This document shows positions 31,049 to 39,529 of a stretch of DNA of 64,000 nt, in pieces. This stretch comes from DASRFA01 sp035651755 (GTDB lineage Bacteria; Desulfobacterota; Binatia; UBA12015). The DNA lies in NCBI GenBank assembly GCA_035651755.1, contig DASRFA010000043.1:62001-126000 (forward strand), in the 5' to 3' direction. Made by a program: the position numbers and the translations under genes. Under the pieces are notes generated by a model that was not told where the DNA came from, did not search any database, and saw only the letters and a list, made by a program, of their open reading frames with translations. The stretch's first letter is position 1; the number at the start of each line of letters is the position of its first letter.

Positions 31049-31530
31049 TGAAACCAGCGAAGAATACGATCTGCCTTTGGTACGATCGGGACGCCGAGGA
31101 TGCGGCGCGGTTCTATGCCAAGACCTTTCCCGATTCATCGGTCGGCGCGGTGCACCGCGCACCGGGAGACTTTCCGTCCGGAAAGAAAGGGGATGTGCTG
31201 ACGGTCGAGTTCACCGTGATCGGGATTCCGTGCATCGGGCTCAACGGCGGACCCGTATTCAAGCACAACGAAGCGTTCTCGTTTCAGGTCGCAACCGCCG
31301 ACCAGGCCGAGACTGATCGCTACTGGAACGCCATCGTCGGCAACGGCGGCGAAGAGAGCGCGTGCGGCTGGTGCAAGGACAAATGGGGATTGTCCTGGCA
31401 GATCACGCCGATCGCTCTGACCGAAGCGATCACCGATCCCGATCCCGCCGCCGCCAAGCGCGCGTTCGATGCGATGATGCAGATGAAGAAGATCGACGTT
31501 GCTGCAATCGAGGCGGCGCGCCGCGGCTGA
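31045..31530 (+). CDS. VOC family protein (PhnB/3-demethylubiquinone-methyltransferase-like)
   Basis: The product has 161 residues. TICLWYDRDAEDAARFYAKT, SVGAVHRAPGDFPSGKKGDV, TVEFTVIGIPCIGLNGGPVF, FKHNEAFSFQV and CGWCKDKWGLSWQITP are the signature of the PhnB-type VOC subfamily often misannotated as 3-demethylubiquinone methyltransferase. Its ATG overlaps the stop of the truncated RibD-like frame. The function is unknown. GC-rich inverted repeats follow the stop, between it and the convergent desaturase gene. Confidence 0.85.
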   Translation: MMKPAKNTICLWYDRDAEDAARFYAKTFPDSSVGAVHRAPGDFPSGKKGDVLTVEFTVIGIPCIGLNGGPVFKHNEAFSFQVATADQAETDRYWNAIVGNGGEESACGWCKDKWGLSWQITPIALTEAITDPDPAAAKRAFDAMMQMKKIDVAAIEAARRG

Positions 31531-31584
31531 AACACCCGCCCGGCTGATGAGGGCGGCGTCGCGTCAGCCCGGGACGGCCGGCAC

Positions 31585-32547
31585 TCACGCCGCGCTGCGA
31601 TCCTCCGCGTACGCCGCCGCCGGCGGCAGCCGCAGGTCCCACACCAGGCCGATCCGCTCCAGCACCAGCAGAACCGCGTACGTCACGTCGATCTCCCACC
31701 AGAGGAAGCCGTTCCGCGCCGAGCCCGGGTAGCGGTGGTGGTTGTTGTGCCACCCCTCGCCGAGCGTCAAGGCGGCGACCAAAGGGTTGTTCCGGCTCTG
31801 ATCCGGCGTGTCGTACCGCCGCGTCCCCCACACGTGGGCGAGCGAGTTCACCAGGAACGTGCTGTGCCAGAGCAGGACGGTGCTCAGGAAGAAGCCGATG
31901 AACAGCCCGGGCCAGCCCATCCACAGCGTGCAGCCGATCGCGAGCAGCGTCGGCGGCACCAGGAAGTGACGGTCGAGCCAGCGCAGCTCGGGGTACCGCG
32001 CGAAGTCGCGGATCTGCTCCCAGCGGGTCGCCTCGGTGTCGTCGAAGATCCAGCCGAGGTGCGCGTACAGGAATCCACGCTGGACCGGAGAGTGGACGTC
32101 GCCCGGCCGATCGCTGTTGCGGTGGTGCACGCGGTGATGCGCCGCCCACCAGAGCGCGCCCTTCTGCGCGCTGGTCTCGGCGAGCACGGCGAGGACGAGC
32201 TGGAAGGCGCGGCTGGTGCGGAAGGCGCGATGCGAGAAGTAGCGATGGTAGCCCGCGGTCACCGCCCAAGTGCGGAGGAACAGCAGCGCAAGGCACAGGA
32301 CCAGCGACTCGAGCGTCACGCCGGACCAGATCGCACCGAGCACGGCGACGTGGCAGAGCGCGAACGGCACGCCGCCCACCCAGTCGTACTCCCGCAGACG
32401 GCGCGCCGCGGCGCGCCTGGATCGGCTGACGACTCCGGACGACTCCTCGCGAGCGCGATCGTCGTCCGCCCAGGGGAGATCGAGCAAGGCATCGAGGTCG
32501 TCATCGAGCGGAGGCGGAACGGCGATCGCTTCAGCGGGACGGGCCAT
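31585..32547 (-). CDS. Acyl-CoA/fatty acid desaturase
   Basis: The product has 320 residues with four predicted membrane helices and the three histidine boxes of stearoyl-CoA-type desaturases: HRYFSH, HRVHHR and HNNHH (in EGWHNNHHRYPGSARNG). It also has the extra WWEID/DVTY element. The enzyme would introduce a cis double bond into membrane fatty acyl chains using a di-iron centre and an external electron donor. The N-terminal 50 residues are a charged extension. A divergent promoter partner is absent; the response regulator gene lies upstream in the same direction with a 168-bp gap. Confidence 0.9.
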   Translation of the reverse strand: MARPAEAIAVPPPLDDDLDALLDLPWADDDRAREESSGVVSRSRRAAARRLREYDWVGGVPFALCHVAVLGAIWSGVTLESLVLCLALLFLRTWAVTAGYHRYFSHRAFRTSRAFQLVLAVLAETSAQKGALWWAAHHRVHHRNSDRPGDVHSPVQRGFLYAHLGWIFDDTEATRWEQIRDFARYPELRWLDRHFLVPPTLLAIGCTLWMGWPGLFIGFFLSTVLLWHSTFLVNSLAHVWGTRRYDTPDQSRNNPLVAALTLGEGWHNNHHRYPGSARNGFLWWEIDVTYAVLLVLERIGLVWDLRLPPAAAYAEDRSAA

Positions 32548-32715
32548 GCAGGAAGGCTAGCGATCGCCCCCAGCCGGTTCCGTCACCGAGCGGCCACCGA
32601 TCGTCACGGTTGGGTAAAACCTGCGCCGGCCGGGACGAACGACGCATCGCGACGGCCTTCCGCCGGATGGCCCGGATGCGGACGCGCGCGCGACGAACGA
32701 CGCTCGGGCCGCCGC

Positions 32716-33435
32716 CTACCCGGTGGGTACGAACTTGTACCCGGCGCCGCGCACCGAGACGAAGTGCCGCGGCGCCGCCGGGTCCACCTCGAACCGCCGC
32801 CGCAGCCGCGAGATGAAGTTGTCGACCGTCCGCGTGTTCGCGTAGTTGCGGAGCTTCCACACCTTCTCGAGAAGCTCGTCGCGGCTCAGCACCCTGCCGG
32901 GGTTCAGCGAGAAGTAGCGCACGAGGTCGATCTCGAGCTGCGTCAGCTTCGCCGGCTTGCCGTCCACGAGGACGTCGTGGGTGTCGAAGTCGACCTTTGC
33001 CCGGCCGAACTCGAGCGTCGACGACGCCGCGCCCTGGCGCGAGGCGCCGTTCTCCCAGGCGCGCCGGCGCAGCAGCGATCGCACGCGCGCCAGCAGCTCC
33101 GCGAGCTCGAACGGCTTCACGACGTAGTCGTCGGCGCCGGCCTCGAGTCCCGCGACGCGATCGTCCGCCGACGACCGCGCCGTCAGCATGATGACCGGCA
33201 CGAAGTTCCCCGCCTCGCGCAGGCGGCGGCACAGCTCGAAGCCGTCGACGTCGGGCAGCATGACGTCGAGGACGATCGCGTCGTACGCGTCCGCCTTGAG
33301 CAACGCCTCGGCGGCGCCGCGCGCGTTCCGCGCCACGTCGACGCGGTAGCCCTCGAGCTCGAGGTTCAGCTTGAGGCCGGTCGCCAGGTGCTCCTCGTCC
33401 TCGACGACGAGGAGCCGCCGCTCGCGATCGCTCAT
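32716..33435 (-). CDS. OmpR/PhoB-type response regulator
   Basis: The product has 239 residues from ATG 33435. The receiver domain has the acidic pocket EDE, phosphoacceptor Asp57 (IVLDVMLPDVDG), Thr85 (IMLTARSS) and Lys107 (VVKPFE). The C-terminal winged helix contains LTQLEIDLVRYFSLNPGRVL, SRDELLEKVWK and VDNFISRLRRRFE, ending GAGYKFVPTG. The ATG overlaps the TGA of the kinase gene upstream, so the pair is translated together. The target is unknown; the desaturase gene just downstream in the same direction is a candidate, suggesting membrane-fluidity control, which is inference. Confidence 0.92.
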   Translation of the reverse strand: MSDRERRLLVVEDEEHLATGLKLNLELEGYRVDVARNARGAAEALLKADAYDAIVLDVMLPDVDGFELCRRLREAGNFVPVIMLTARSSADDRVAGLEAGADDYVVKPFELAELLARVRSLLRRRAWENGASRQGAASSTLEFGRAKVDFDTHDVLVDGKPAKLTQLEIDLVRYFSLNPGRVLSRDELLEKVWKLRNYANTRTVDNFISRLRRRFEVDPAAPRHFVSVRGAGYKFVPTG

Positions 33436-34517
33436 GCCGCGCCCTCGCCGGTCGGGCGCGCACCGGTGCCCGGCGCACCCGCGTCCGTTGCGCGAGCATT
33501 CGAAGCGAGGCCGCTCGTCGCCTTCCCCGCGCCGCGCGCAGCCGGGTCGCCGTCGTCGCGGCCGAGCGCCGCAAGCACCGCCACCCGCCGCCACGCCGGC
33601 TTCCCGTGCGGCAGCGTCACGCGCATCGTCGTGCCCTTGCCCGGCCCTTCGGAGAACGCCCGGATGCGGCCACCGAGGTTGCGGACGAGCGCCCCCGCGA
33701 CGAAGAGCCCGAGCCCCGTGCCGCGCCGCCGCGCCGCCTCCGCTTGCACGCGATAGAAGCGATGGAACACGCGTCGCAGATGCTTTCGCTCGATGCCGAT
33801 GCCGCGATCGCGGACGGCGATCTCCATGCGACCGCTGCGATCCACGCCGGCCGTGATGCTGACGGCGACGTCGCCGTCGGAGTACTTGACGGCATTGTCC
33901 ACGAGGTTCTTCAGGACGATCGACAGGGCGGCGCGGTCCGTGGTGAGGACCGTCCCCTCCGGGATGCGCACGTCGATCGCGTCCCCGCGCAGGCGATAGC
34001 GCGCCGCCACCTCGACGGCGGAGGCGCGGGCCGCCTCGGCGAGATCGACCTCGTCGGCCTCCATCGCGATGTCGTCGTGGGAGAGGCGGCTCGCCTGCAG
34101 CACGTCGTCGATGAACGACGACAGCCGCGCGACGTCGTCGAGCATCATGCGCCGCAGCTCCTCGCGCTGCGGGTCGGCGATCTCCGGTCGCCCGAGCGTC
34201 TCCAGGAAGAGCTTGAGCGACGCGAGCGGGCTCTTCAGCTCGTGCGTCACCGAGTCGACGAAGCTGTTCTGCCGCCGCACCTCGAGGATCTCGCGCGCCA
34301 GGTACACGCTGAGCAGCACCAGCACGGTCATGATGACGACGAACGAGACCGCGCCGAGAACGAGCAGCGACACCGGCCCGCCGATCGCCTCCGACGTCGC
34401 GATGCGCTGCCCGACGAGGATGCTCCAGCCGACGAGCAGCGCCGCGGCGAGCGAGACCGTGACCGCGCCCAGGGTGATGGGCACGGAGATCGACTTCAAT
34501 CGACGGCGGCGGGCCAT
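33432..34517 (-). CDS. Sensor histidine kinase
   Basis: The product has 361 residues from ATG 34517, which follows GGTGG. Two membrane spans (about 10-35 and 47-74) are separated by only a short loop, so the sensor probably works within the membrane. The HisKA box is SFVDSVTHELKSPLASLK with phospho-accepting His92. The ATPase domain has LKNLVDNAVKYS, RDRGIGIE, VFHRFYR and RRGTGLGLFV. The C-terminal 60 residues are disordered. It is coupled to the response regulator. A membrane-only sensor next to a desaturase resembles DesK-type arrangements in logic, not in family. Confidence 0.9.
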   Translation of the reverse strand: MARRRRLKSISVPITLGAVTVSLAAALLVGWSILVGQRIATSEAIGGPVSLLVLGAVSFVVIMTVLVLLSVYLAREILEVRRQNSFVDSVTHELKSPLASLKLFLETLGRPEIADPQREELRRMMLDDVARLSSFIDDVLQASRLSHDDIAMEADEVDLAEAARASAVEVAARYRLRGDAIDVRIPEGTVLTTDRAALSIVLKNLVDNAVKYSDGDVAVSITAGVDRSGRMEIAVRDRGIGIERKHLRRVFHRFYRVQAEAARRRGTGLGLFVAGALVRNLGGRIRAFSEGPGKGTTMRVTLPHGKPAWRRVAVLAALGRDDGDPAARGAGKATSGLASNARATDAGAPGTGARPTGEGAA

Positions 34518-34628
34518 CCCTGCCACCATCATAGCGGTGCGGGTGGGCTGCTGCTCGAGCAGCGGACTCGAGCGACCGGTTGGTATTGCGGTTTGCCAGC
34601 CCCCCTCATCGGCGGTACCCGCTACGCC

Positions 34629-35195
34629 ATGCAACGCCTTCGGTATTCCATCAACGTCACATTGGATGGGTGCATCGATCATCGTGCAATGACCCCCGAC
34701 GAAGAGTTGCATCGACACGCGGTCGAGAACCTCGCCCAGGCCGACGCCCTCCTCTTTGGCCGGGTGACGTACGAGATGATGGAAGCCGCGTGGCGGCCGC
34801 CGGCGCGGCCGGGAGCGAGGCCCGATTGGATGGAGCCCTTCGCCCGGACGATCGACGCGGCGAAGAAATACGTCGTCTCGAGCACCCTCGACCGGGTCGA
34901 TTGGAACGCGGAGCTCCTGCGCGGGGATCTGGGAAAGGCCGTTCAGCAGCTCAAGCGGGAGTCGGGCCGGGGGCTGTTCGTCGCAGGTACGAAGCTCGCG
35001 CTTGCCTTGACGGAGCTGGGACTGATCGACGAGTACGAGTTCGTGGTGCATCCCGGGCTAGCGGGGCATGGCCCGACGTTGTTCGCGGGGCTGTCGAAGC
35101 ATGTCGACTTGAAACTCGTGGGGCGGCTGGAGTTTCGCTCGGGGGTGGTGGCGACGCGGTATGAGCCGAGAAGATCGCCATCCGGCAGGCGCTAA
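34629..35195 (+). CDS. Dihydrofolate reductase family protein (RibD C-terminal-like)
   Basis: The product has 188 residues from ATG 34629. It begins QRLRYSINVTLDGCIDHRA and continues ADALLFGRVTYEMMEAAWRP, AAKKYVVSST, GRGLFVAGTKLALALTELGL and DEYEFVVHPGLAGHGPTLF, the pattern of the YyaP/YwjB-like RibD C-terminal family. These are NADPH-dependent reductase-like proteins of unknown substrate. A truncated close relative lies at 30731. It is divergent from the two-component system. The TAA stop falls in a GCGCTAAGGACTGC stretch that may be a decayed attC. Confidence 0.8.
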   Translation: MQRLRYSINVTLDGCIDHRAMTPDEELHRHAVENLAQADALLFGRVTYEMMEAAWRPPARPGARPDWMEPFARTIDAAKKYVVSSTLDRVDWNAELLRGDLGKAVQQLKRESGRGLFVAGTKLALALTELGLIDEYEFVVHPGLAGHGPTLFAGLSKHVDLKLVGRLEFRSGVVATRYEPRRSPSGRR

Positions 35196-35279
35196 GGACT
35201 GCTCGACACGCAGCATGGCAACTATGACGCGCGGCCGCAGCTCAGCGACCATCCGCTGGACGAGAGAAGGCCGGCGCGA

Positions 35280-35639
35280 GTGACACGTCGAATGCACCTA
35301 CTGTCGAAGGTCGCGTTTGGCTTCTTCGTCGTCTGCGCGCTCGCAAGCCTGGCGGCGTGGTTCATCCTATTGTCGACCATCTGCTCCAATCCGCGGACAC
35401 CCTTGCCCGAAGCACGGCACACGATTGCGTATAGCTGCCATGGGATGACCGTCTTCATCTCTCCTCTGCAAGATGCGATGCTCCATTGGCTCATTCCGGT
35501 CTTGGGGCTTTTCATTCTTCTCGGCATGCTGGCGGGGGCAATGGTGGTTCTTGCTGCTGCGAACGTGCGGATCGACGTGCAAATCAGCCATGCGGATGCA
35601 CAAGGCAGGAGCCCGCATCGTGAGAGCCGGCGTGATTGA
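35280..35639 (+). CDS. Hypothetical two-span membrane protein
   Basis: The product has 119 residues from GTG 35280 (ATG 35292 is the alternative). Hydrophobic helices lie at about residues 8-32 (KVAFGFFVVCALASLAAWFI) and 68-92 (HWLIPVLGLFILLGMLAGAM). A short loop between them has two cysteines (ICSNPR, YSCHG). No family was recognised. A weak attC-like scar follows the stop, so it may be a former cassette gene. Confidence 0.55.
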   Translation: MTRRMHLLSKVAFGFFVVCALASLAAWFILLSTICSNPRTPLPEARHTIAYSCHGMTVFISPLQDAMLHWLIPVLGLFILLGMLAGAMVVLAAANVRIDVQISHADAQGRSPHRESRRD

Positions 35640-35645
35640 GCTGTC

Positions 35646-35716
35646 GTCCAGCAAGCGGGTTCCAGCGGCCCGGCCTCGCGCCGTGCGCTCGGCCCGCAGC
35701 TGAACCGCGGCGTGCC
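35646..35716 (+). repeat. Degenerate attC-like scar
   Basis: GTCCAGC (35646-35652) resembles an R'' box (RYYYAAC with one change). GCGGGTTCCAGCGG and CAGCTGAACCGC resemble the L'' and L' boxes. The expected R' box is not preserved. The similarity is suggestive only. Confidence 0.25.
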
Positions 35717-35757
35717 CCGACGACACTGCGAGCCTAGCGACAGGGGGGATTTGGCTC

Positions 35758-36315
35758 ATGAGCGAACGCGGGAACGACTACGCGGACAAGAGCGCGCTGC
35801 CGCCCCTCGTCGCCCGCGCCGCCCTGCTCGCGGAGCGATTCGCCTTCAAGAACTCGTGCGCGATCGCGTACGCGCCGTTGCTCCGGATGCTCGCGGCGCA
35901 GGTCCGCGGCGGGGTCATCGGCGAGATGGGGACCGGCGCAGGCGTTGGTACGGCATGGATGGCTGGCGCGATGGACCAGGACTCCCGCATCGTGACCATC
36001 GAGGCGGACGCACCTCGCGCAAGCGCCGTGGCCGAACTCTTCGCGGATGACGGGCGCATCACCGTCCTGCACGGCGACGCGCTGGAGCTCGCCGCTCACG
36101 GCCCGTTCGATCTGCTCTACTGCGACGCGGGTCCGGGCAAGATCTTCCGTCAGGAAGTCTCGATCGCCATGATGCGTCCGGGCGGTCTCATCTTGCTGGA
36201 CGATCTCGGTCCGACGCGTACCGACCTCGATTGGTGGATCCATTGTCCCGATGTCGTCGCCGCCACGATCTGGATCACACCCGACCTCGGCGCCATTCTC
36301 GCGGTACGTCGATGA
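35758..36315 (+). CDS. O-methyltransferase-like SAM-dependent methyltransferase
   Basis: The product has 185 residues. The SAM-binding motif I is GGVIGEMGTGAGVGTAWMA, motif II IVTIEADAPRASAVAELF and motif III DLLYCDAGPGKIF, followed by RPGGLILLDDL. This is the arrangement of small class I methyltransferases related to the catechol O-methyltransferase family, but the usual metal-binding Asp-Asn set is not complete. The methyl acceptor is unknown. It is followed by a GST gene 22 bp away. Confidence 0.75.
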   Translation: MSERGNDYADKSALPPLVARAALLAERFAFKNSCAIAYAPLLRMLAAQVRGGVIGEMGTGAGVGTAWMAGAMDQDSRIVTIEADAPRASAVAELFADDGRITVLHGDALELAAHGPFDLLYCDAGPGKIFRQEVSIAMMRPGGLILLDDLGPTRTDLDWWIHCPDVVAATIWITPDLGAILAVRR

Positions 36316-36337
36316 AACGACGCGATCGGAGGGTCGC

Positions 36338-37108
36338 ATGATCGTTCTCTACGACAACCCCTTCAGTCCGTTCGCCCGCAAGGTGCGGATGGTGCTCCAG
36401 TTCAAGGAAGTCCCCTACGAGTCGATCGACGCGCTGGCGCTCGCGCAGCACGCGCGTCTCTGCGCGGTGAATCGCCGCGCGGAGGTTCCGGTACTCGTCG
36501 ACGGCGACGTCACGGTCGCGGATTCGGCGGACATCGTCGCCTACCTCGAAGATCGGTTTCCGACGCCGGCGCTGCTGCCATCCTCGCCAGCACGACGCGC
36601 CGCCGCACGACGGTGGCAGCGCGTCGCCGACACGACCCTCGACGCCATCATCCACGACATCTCGCTCTGGACGTGGCCCACGCACCATCGAACGGACGCG
36701 CCGCCGGCGGGGCTGGTCGAAGCGGGACGGCGCGACCTCGAGATCGTGGTCGCGGAGCTCGATCGCGCGCTCGGTCCGAACGACTTCGTCTGCGGCACTC
36801 CGTCGGTTGCGGATCTCGCGCTCTTCCCGCACGTCTCGTCGCTCAAGGTGCTCGGCGTTCCCATGGAGACATTCCCGAACCTGCTCCGGTGGAACGCGAG
36901 CATGCGGAAGCTGCCGTGCGTGCGGTCCGATCTCGACTTCGTAAAGCGAAGCGCGATCGAGAAGTTCGCGCCGGGCGCATCGCCCTACGAAGCGGAGAAG
37001 GTCGTCTGGCGCGGCGATCGCATCGAGTGGCTCCTGGCGCACGGTTTCGGGAAGTGGTTCTGGTCGGAGCTGGACTCGGGCCGGGCGGTCGTGCCGAGGT
37101 CCGTGTAG
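36338..37108 (+). CDS. Glutathione S-transferase family protein
   Basis: The product has 256 residues from ATG 36338 after CGGAGGGTCGC. The N-terminal thioredoxin fold begins IVLYDNPFSPFARKVRMVLQ with the glutathione-activating Ser near residue 10. RRAEVPVLVDGDVTVADSAD holds the cis-Pro and the glutamyl-binding Ser. The C-terminal helical domain (about residues 90-205) includes GTPSVADLALFPHVSSL. It is probably co-transcribed with the methyltransferase upstream. The substrate is unknown. Confidence 0.88.
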   Translation: MIVLYDNPFSPFARKVRMVLQFKEVPYESIDALALAQHARLCAVNRRAEVPVLVDGDVTVADSADIVAYLEDRFPTPALLPSSPARRAAARRWQRVADTTLDAIIHDISLWTWPTHHRTDAPPAGLVEAGRRDLEIVVAELDRALGPNDFVCGTPSVADLALFPHVSSLKVLGVPMETFPNLLRWNASMRKLPCVRSDLDFVKRSAIEKFAPGASPYEAEKVVWRGDRIEWLLAHGFGKWFWSELDSGRAVVPRSV

Positions 37109-37204
37109 CGGGCCGGCCCGAGCGGCTCGGGCAAGGCCTGACATTCGTCCGTCGAGCGATCGGCTGAAGTGGACGGCGGGCAACACGTTCGCGGAGGCGA
37201 CGAG

Positions 37205-37549
37205 ATGAACGAATTGTACGGCATCGCGAGGCTCACGATCCATCCGGGCAAGCTCGAGGAATTCAAGCGCCTCGCGGCCAAGTGCATGGAGTCCACTCGC
37301 ACCAAGGACACCGGCACGTTGCAGTACGACTGGTTCTTCACCAGCGACGAGACCGAGTGCGTGGTGCTCGAGAGATATCGCGACTCCAAGGCCCTGCTCG
37401 AGCACCTCGCGAATCTCGGGGAAACGCTCGGCGCGCTTCGCGAGACATGCTCGATGTCCGGAATGATCTGCGGAACACCCAGCCTCGAGCACAGGAAGGT
37501 ACTGGAGCGTTCCGGCGTGCCGATCTTCTCGCCGTACCAGTCGATCTAG
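37205..37549 (+). CDS. Antibiotic biosynthesis monooxygenase (ABM)-domain protein
   Basis: The product has 114 residues, with ATG 37205 after GCGGAGGCGACG. GIARLTIHPGKLEEFKRLAA, DTGTLQYDWFFTSDETECVV, LERYRDSKALLEHLANLGE are the ferredoxin-like ABM fold of putative quinol monooxygenases (YgiN-like). Such cofactor-free enzymes oxidise quinols or polyketides, but many members have no known activity. Confidence 0.8.
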   Translation: MNELYGIARLTIHPGKLEEFKRLAAKCMESTRTKDTGTLQYDWFFTSDETECVVLERYRDSKALLEHLANLGETLGALRETCSMSGMICGTPSLEHRKVLERSGVPIFSPYQSI

Positions 37550-37635
37550 GCCGCTCGATCGACGCGGAGCGGCCGTTCAGAGCGTGGGACGCGAGCCGCC
37601 GAACGCGTCCGGGCGGGATGGCGGCTGCGCGCCCG

Positions 37636-37905
37636 TCACTGCGGTGGGTTGGTCGCGGGTGGGGGCTGTACGTTACTCGCGCCACCGTCGTGGCGTCCCT
37701 GCTGTTTCATGGCCCGCTTCACCTGGCGGCACTCGGGTCGGGTCTTCTCGTCGCCAGCCTTGCATGCCTGCTTCGCCGCCCGTGCGCCGGCGCGATCGTC
37801 GCGGCGTTCGTTGCGGCGCTCCATCCCTTGAGTCTGTGCGTATGTCGGGACGACGCCTGCCAGGGTCACGGCGACCGCGAACGCGCTCAAGGCCCCGCGT
37901 TTCAT
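37636..37905 (-). CDS. Small exported basic protein
   Basis: The product has 89 residues from ATG 37905. The signal peptide is KRGALSAFAVAVTLAGVVPT with cleavage expected after YAQ. The mature part is highly charged (MERRNERRDDRAGARAAKQA, CKAGDEKTRPECRQVKRAMK) with two cysteines that may pair. I recall this composition from small periplasmic hypothetical proteins, without known function. It is separated from the HpaB-family gene upstream by 134 bp, and nothing indicates co-transcription. Confidence 0.6.
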   Translation of the reverse strand: MKRGALSAFAVAVTLAGVVPTYAQTQGMERRNERRDDRAGARAAKQACKAGDEKTRPECRQVKRAMKQQGRHDGGASNVQPPPATNPPQ

Positions 37906-38039
37906 CTGTCTCACGACGCTTCTCCTTGCTGCACCGATCGATGCACCACGAAACGAAGCGGAGTCCGGTGCAGGTGGCCCTTTCATAGGCGCAAGACGGC
38001 ACTGCCCACAAACGCTCGATTCGTCCTCCGCCCCCTGCG

Positions 38040-39428
38040 TCAGCGCGTCGAGTCTTCCACGTTGATTCCGGCGACGTGCAGCGCCTTCTCCTTCGCGCCC
38101 TTCAGGTCGTAGTAGCGCCGCGTGACGATGCGCTGAGCGTAGAGACCGCCGCCAGCCTGCACGTTGGTCACCGCCTTCCAGCCGCCGAACGCATCCGCGG
38201 TGAGGTCGCGAATCGCGTGGAAGAGCTTCGCACGGTACTCGCCGTCGACCCCGTTCATCGTTCCCATGTACTTCCGCACCAGGGGACCGGTGACTTCGTT
38301 CTCGAAATCGGCGGGCGACGGCGCCGTCAGGATCGAGCCGCCGGAGATGTCGTGCAGGTGCCGCACCATCGCGTTGTAGTTCGCCGCCGCGTGGTACTTG
38401 CCGGCATTGGTGTAGAGCTCGTCCGGGAAGGCGCCCTCGGGCGTGACGCTGCAGTTTGCGATCGCGGCTTCGAGCGCAGCGCGCACCAGCGTCGCGTGGA
38501 TGATCATCTCCGAGATCTTCTCCCGGATGTGGCTCTCCTTCGCGAGGCCGTTGGCCTCGGCGATGAGCTGTGCGAAGCCCACGAGCTGATCCGCTTCCTC
38601 GGCCATCGCGGAGAGCCCGCCGAGTCGCTCCCACAAGCCGAGCGAATGCGCGAAAACGGCCGCTTGCGCCACTTCGCCGTCGAGAAAGATCCGCTCGTTG
38701 GGCACGAAGACGTCGTCGAAGATGACGAATCCCTCGGGCATGTGGAGCCTGGAAGAAATGGGGAACATGCGGTGGTCGGGATGTCGCGGCGCGTAGGTCG
38801 TGTCCACGATCTTCACGCCCGGAGAGTTGACCGGCACCGCGCACGCGATCGCATACGACTCCTCGCCCGGCTTCATCGCCTTCGTCGGAATCGTCATCAT
38901 CTCGTGGCTGAGGGACGCACCCGTGATGTGGAGCTTGGCGCCACGAATCACCACGCCATCTCGGCGCCGATCCACGACGCGCGTGTACGCGTCGGGATCG
39001 TCCTGCTTCCCCGGCGGCCGGCTGCGATCGCCCTTCGCGTCGGTGATGCACTCGACGATCCGGATGTCGCGACGCTGCGCATCGCGGACGTAGCTGCGGA
39101 TCCTCTCGGCGTAGTGCGGCAGCTCGCCGGCGATGCGGGTGGCGGCCGTCGTCAGCGTCATGATCGACTGGTAGGTGACCGCCGACACGATGTCGGCTTC
39201 GTGGGTGAGAGGGATGCGCTCCTTCAGCTCCGCGGAGGAGTGCGGGATCGCCATCAGCGGGCTGACGGCGTCCGGCCCGGGCGAGTACCACCGGTCGTAG
39301 CCGGCCGCGACACGCGCGACGCAAGCGCCGAGCACCGGATGATTCGCGATGTCGCGCACGCGCTCGCCTTCGAAGTACGTTGCGCGATCGTCGTTCAGGG
39401 TTCTCTTGTATTGCTCTCCCGTCATCAT
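38040..39428 (-). CDS. HpaB / 4-hydroxybutyryl-CoA dehydratase family flavoprotein
   Basis: The product has 462 residues. TGEQYKRTLNDDRATYFEGE opens the HpaB N-terminal domain. ECITDAKGDRSRPPGKQDDP and VVIRGAKLHITGASLSHEMM form the flavin region, and VIFDDVFVPNERIFLDGEVA follows. The C-terminal helical domain includes ISGGSILTAPSPADFENEVT. The sequence around residues 120-165 is closer in feel to vinylacetyl-CoA isomerase/4-hydroxybutyryl-CoA dehydratase than to E. coli HpaB. However, the CxxxC cluster-binding pair of the dehydratases is not seen, so an FADH2-dependent aromatic hydroxylase is more likely. No reductase partner is nearby. Confidence 0.8.
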   Translation of the reverse strand: MMTGEQYKRTLNDDRATYFEGERVRDIANHPVLGACVARVAAGYDRWYSPGPDAVSPLMAIPHSSAELKERIPLTHEADIVSAVTYQSIMTLTTAATRIAGELPHYAERIRSYVRDAQRRDIRIVECITDAKGDRSRPPGKQDDPDAYTRVVDRRRDGVVIRGAKLHITGASLSHEMMTIPTKAMKPGEESYAIACAVPVNSPGVKIVDTTYAPRHPDHRMFPISSRLHMPEGFVIFDDVFVPNERIFLDGEVAQAAVFAHSLGLWERLGGLSAMAEEADQLVGFAQLIAEANGLAKESHIREKISEMIIHATLVRAALEAAIANCSVTPEGAFPDELYTNAGKYHAAANYNAMVRHLHDISGGSILTAPSPADFENEVTGPLVRKYMGTMNGVDGEYRAKLFHAIRDLTADAFGGWKAVTNVQAGGGLYAQRIVTRRYYDLKGAKEKALHVAGINVEDSTR

Positions 39429-39529
39429 CGGGCGGACTCCATCGTTCAGCCTGGGATCGGCTCTTTGCGCAGCGGCGCGCCCAGGCTAGTCGAACGCTGG
39501 CGATTCGCCAACGGCGATACGGCCGTCGA

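Noticed and set aside
37556..37620. Possible attC-like scar after the ABM gene
   Set aside because: Only a weak similarity to a CTGAAC-type inner box and no R boxes could be identified.
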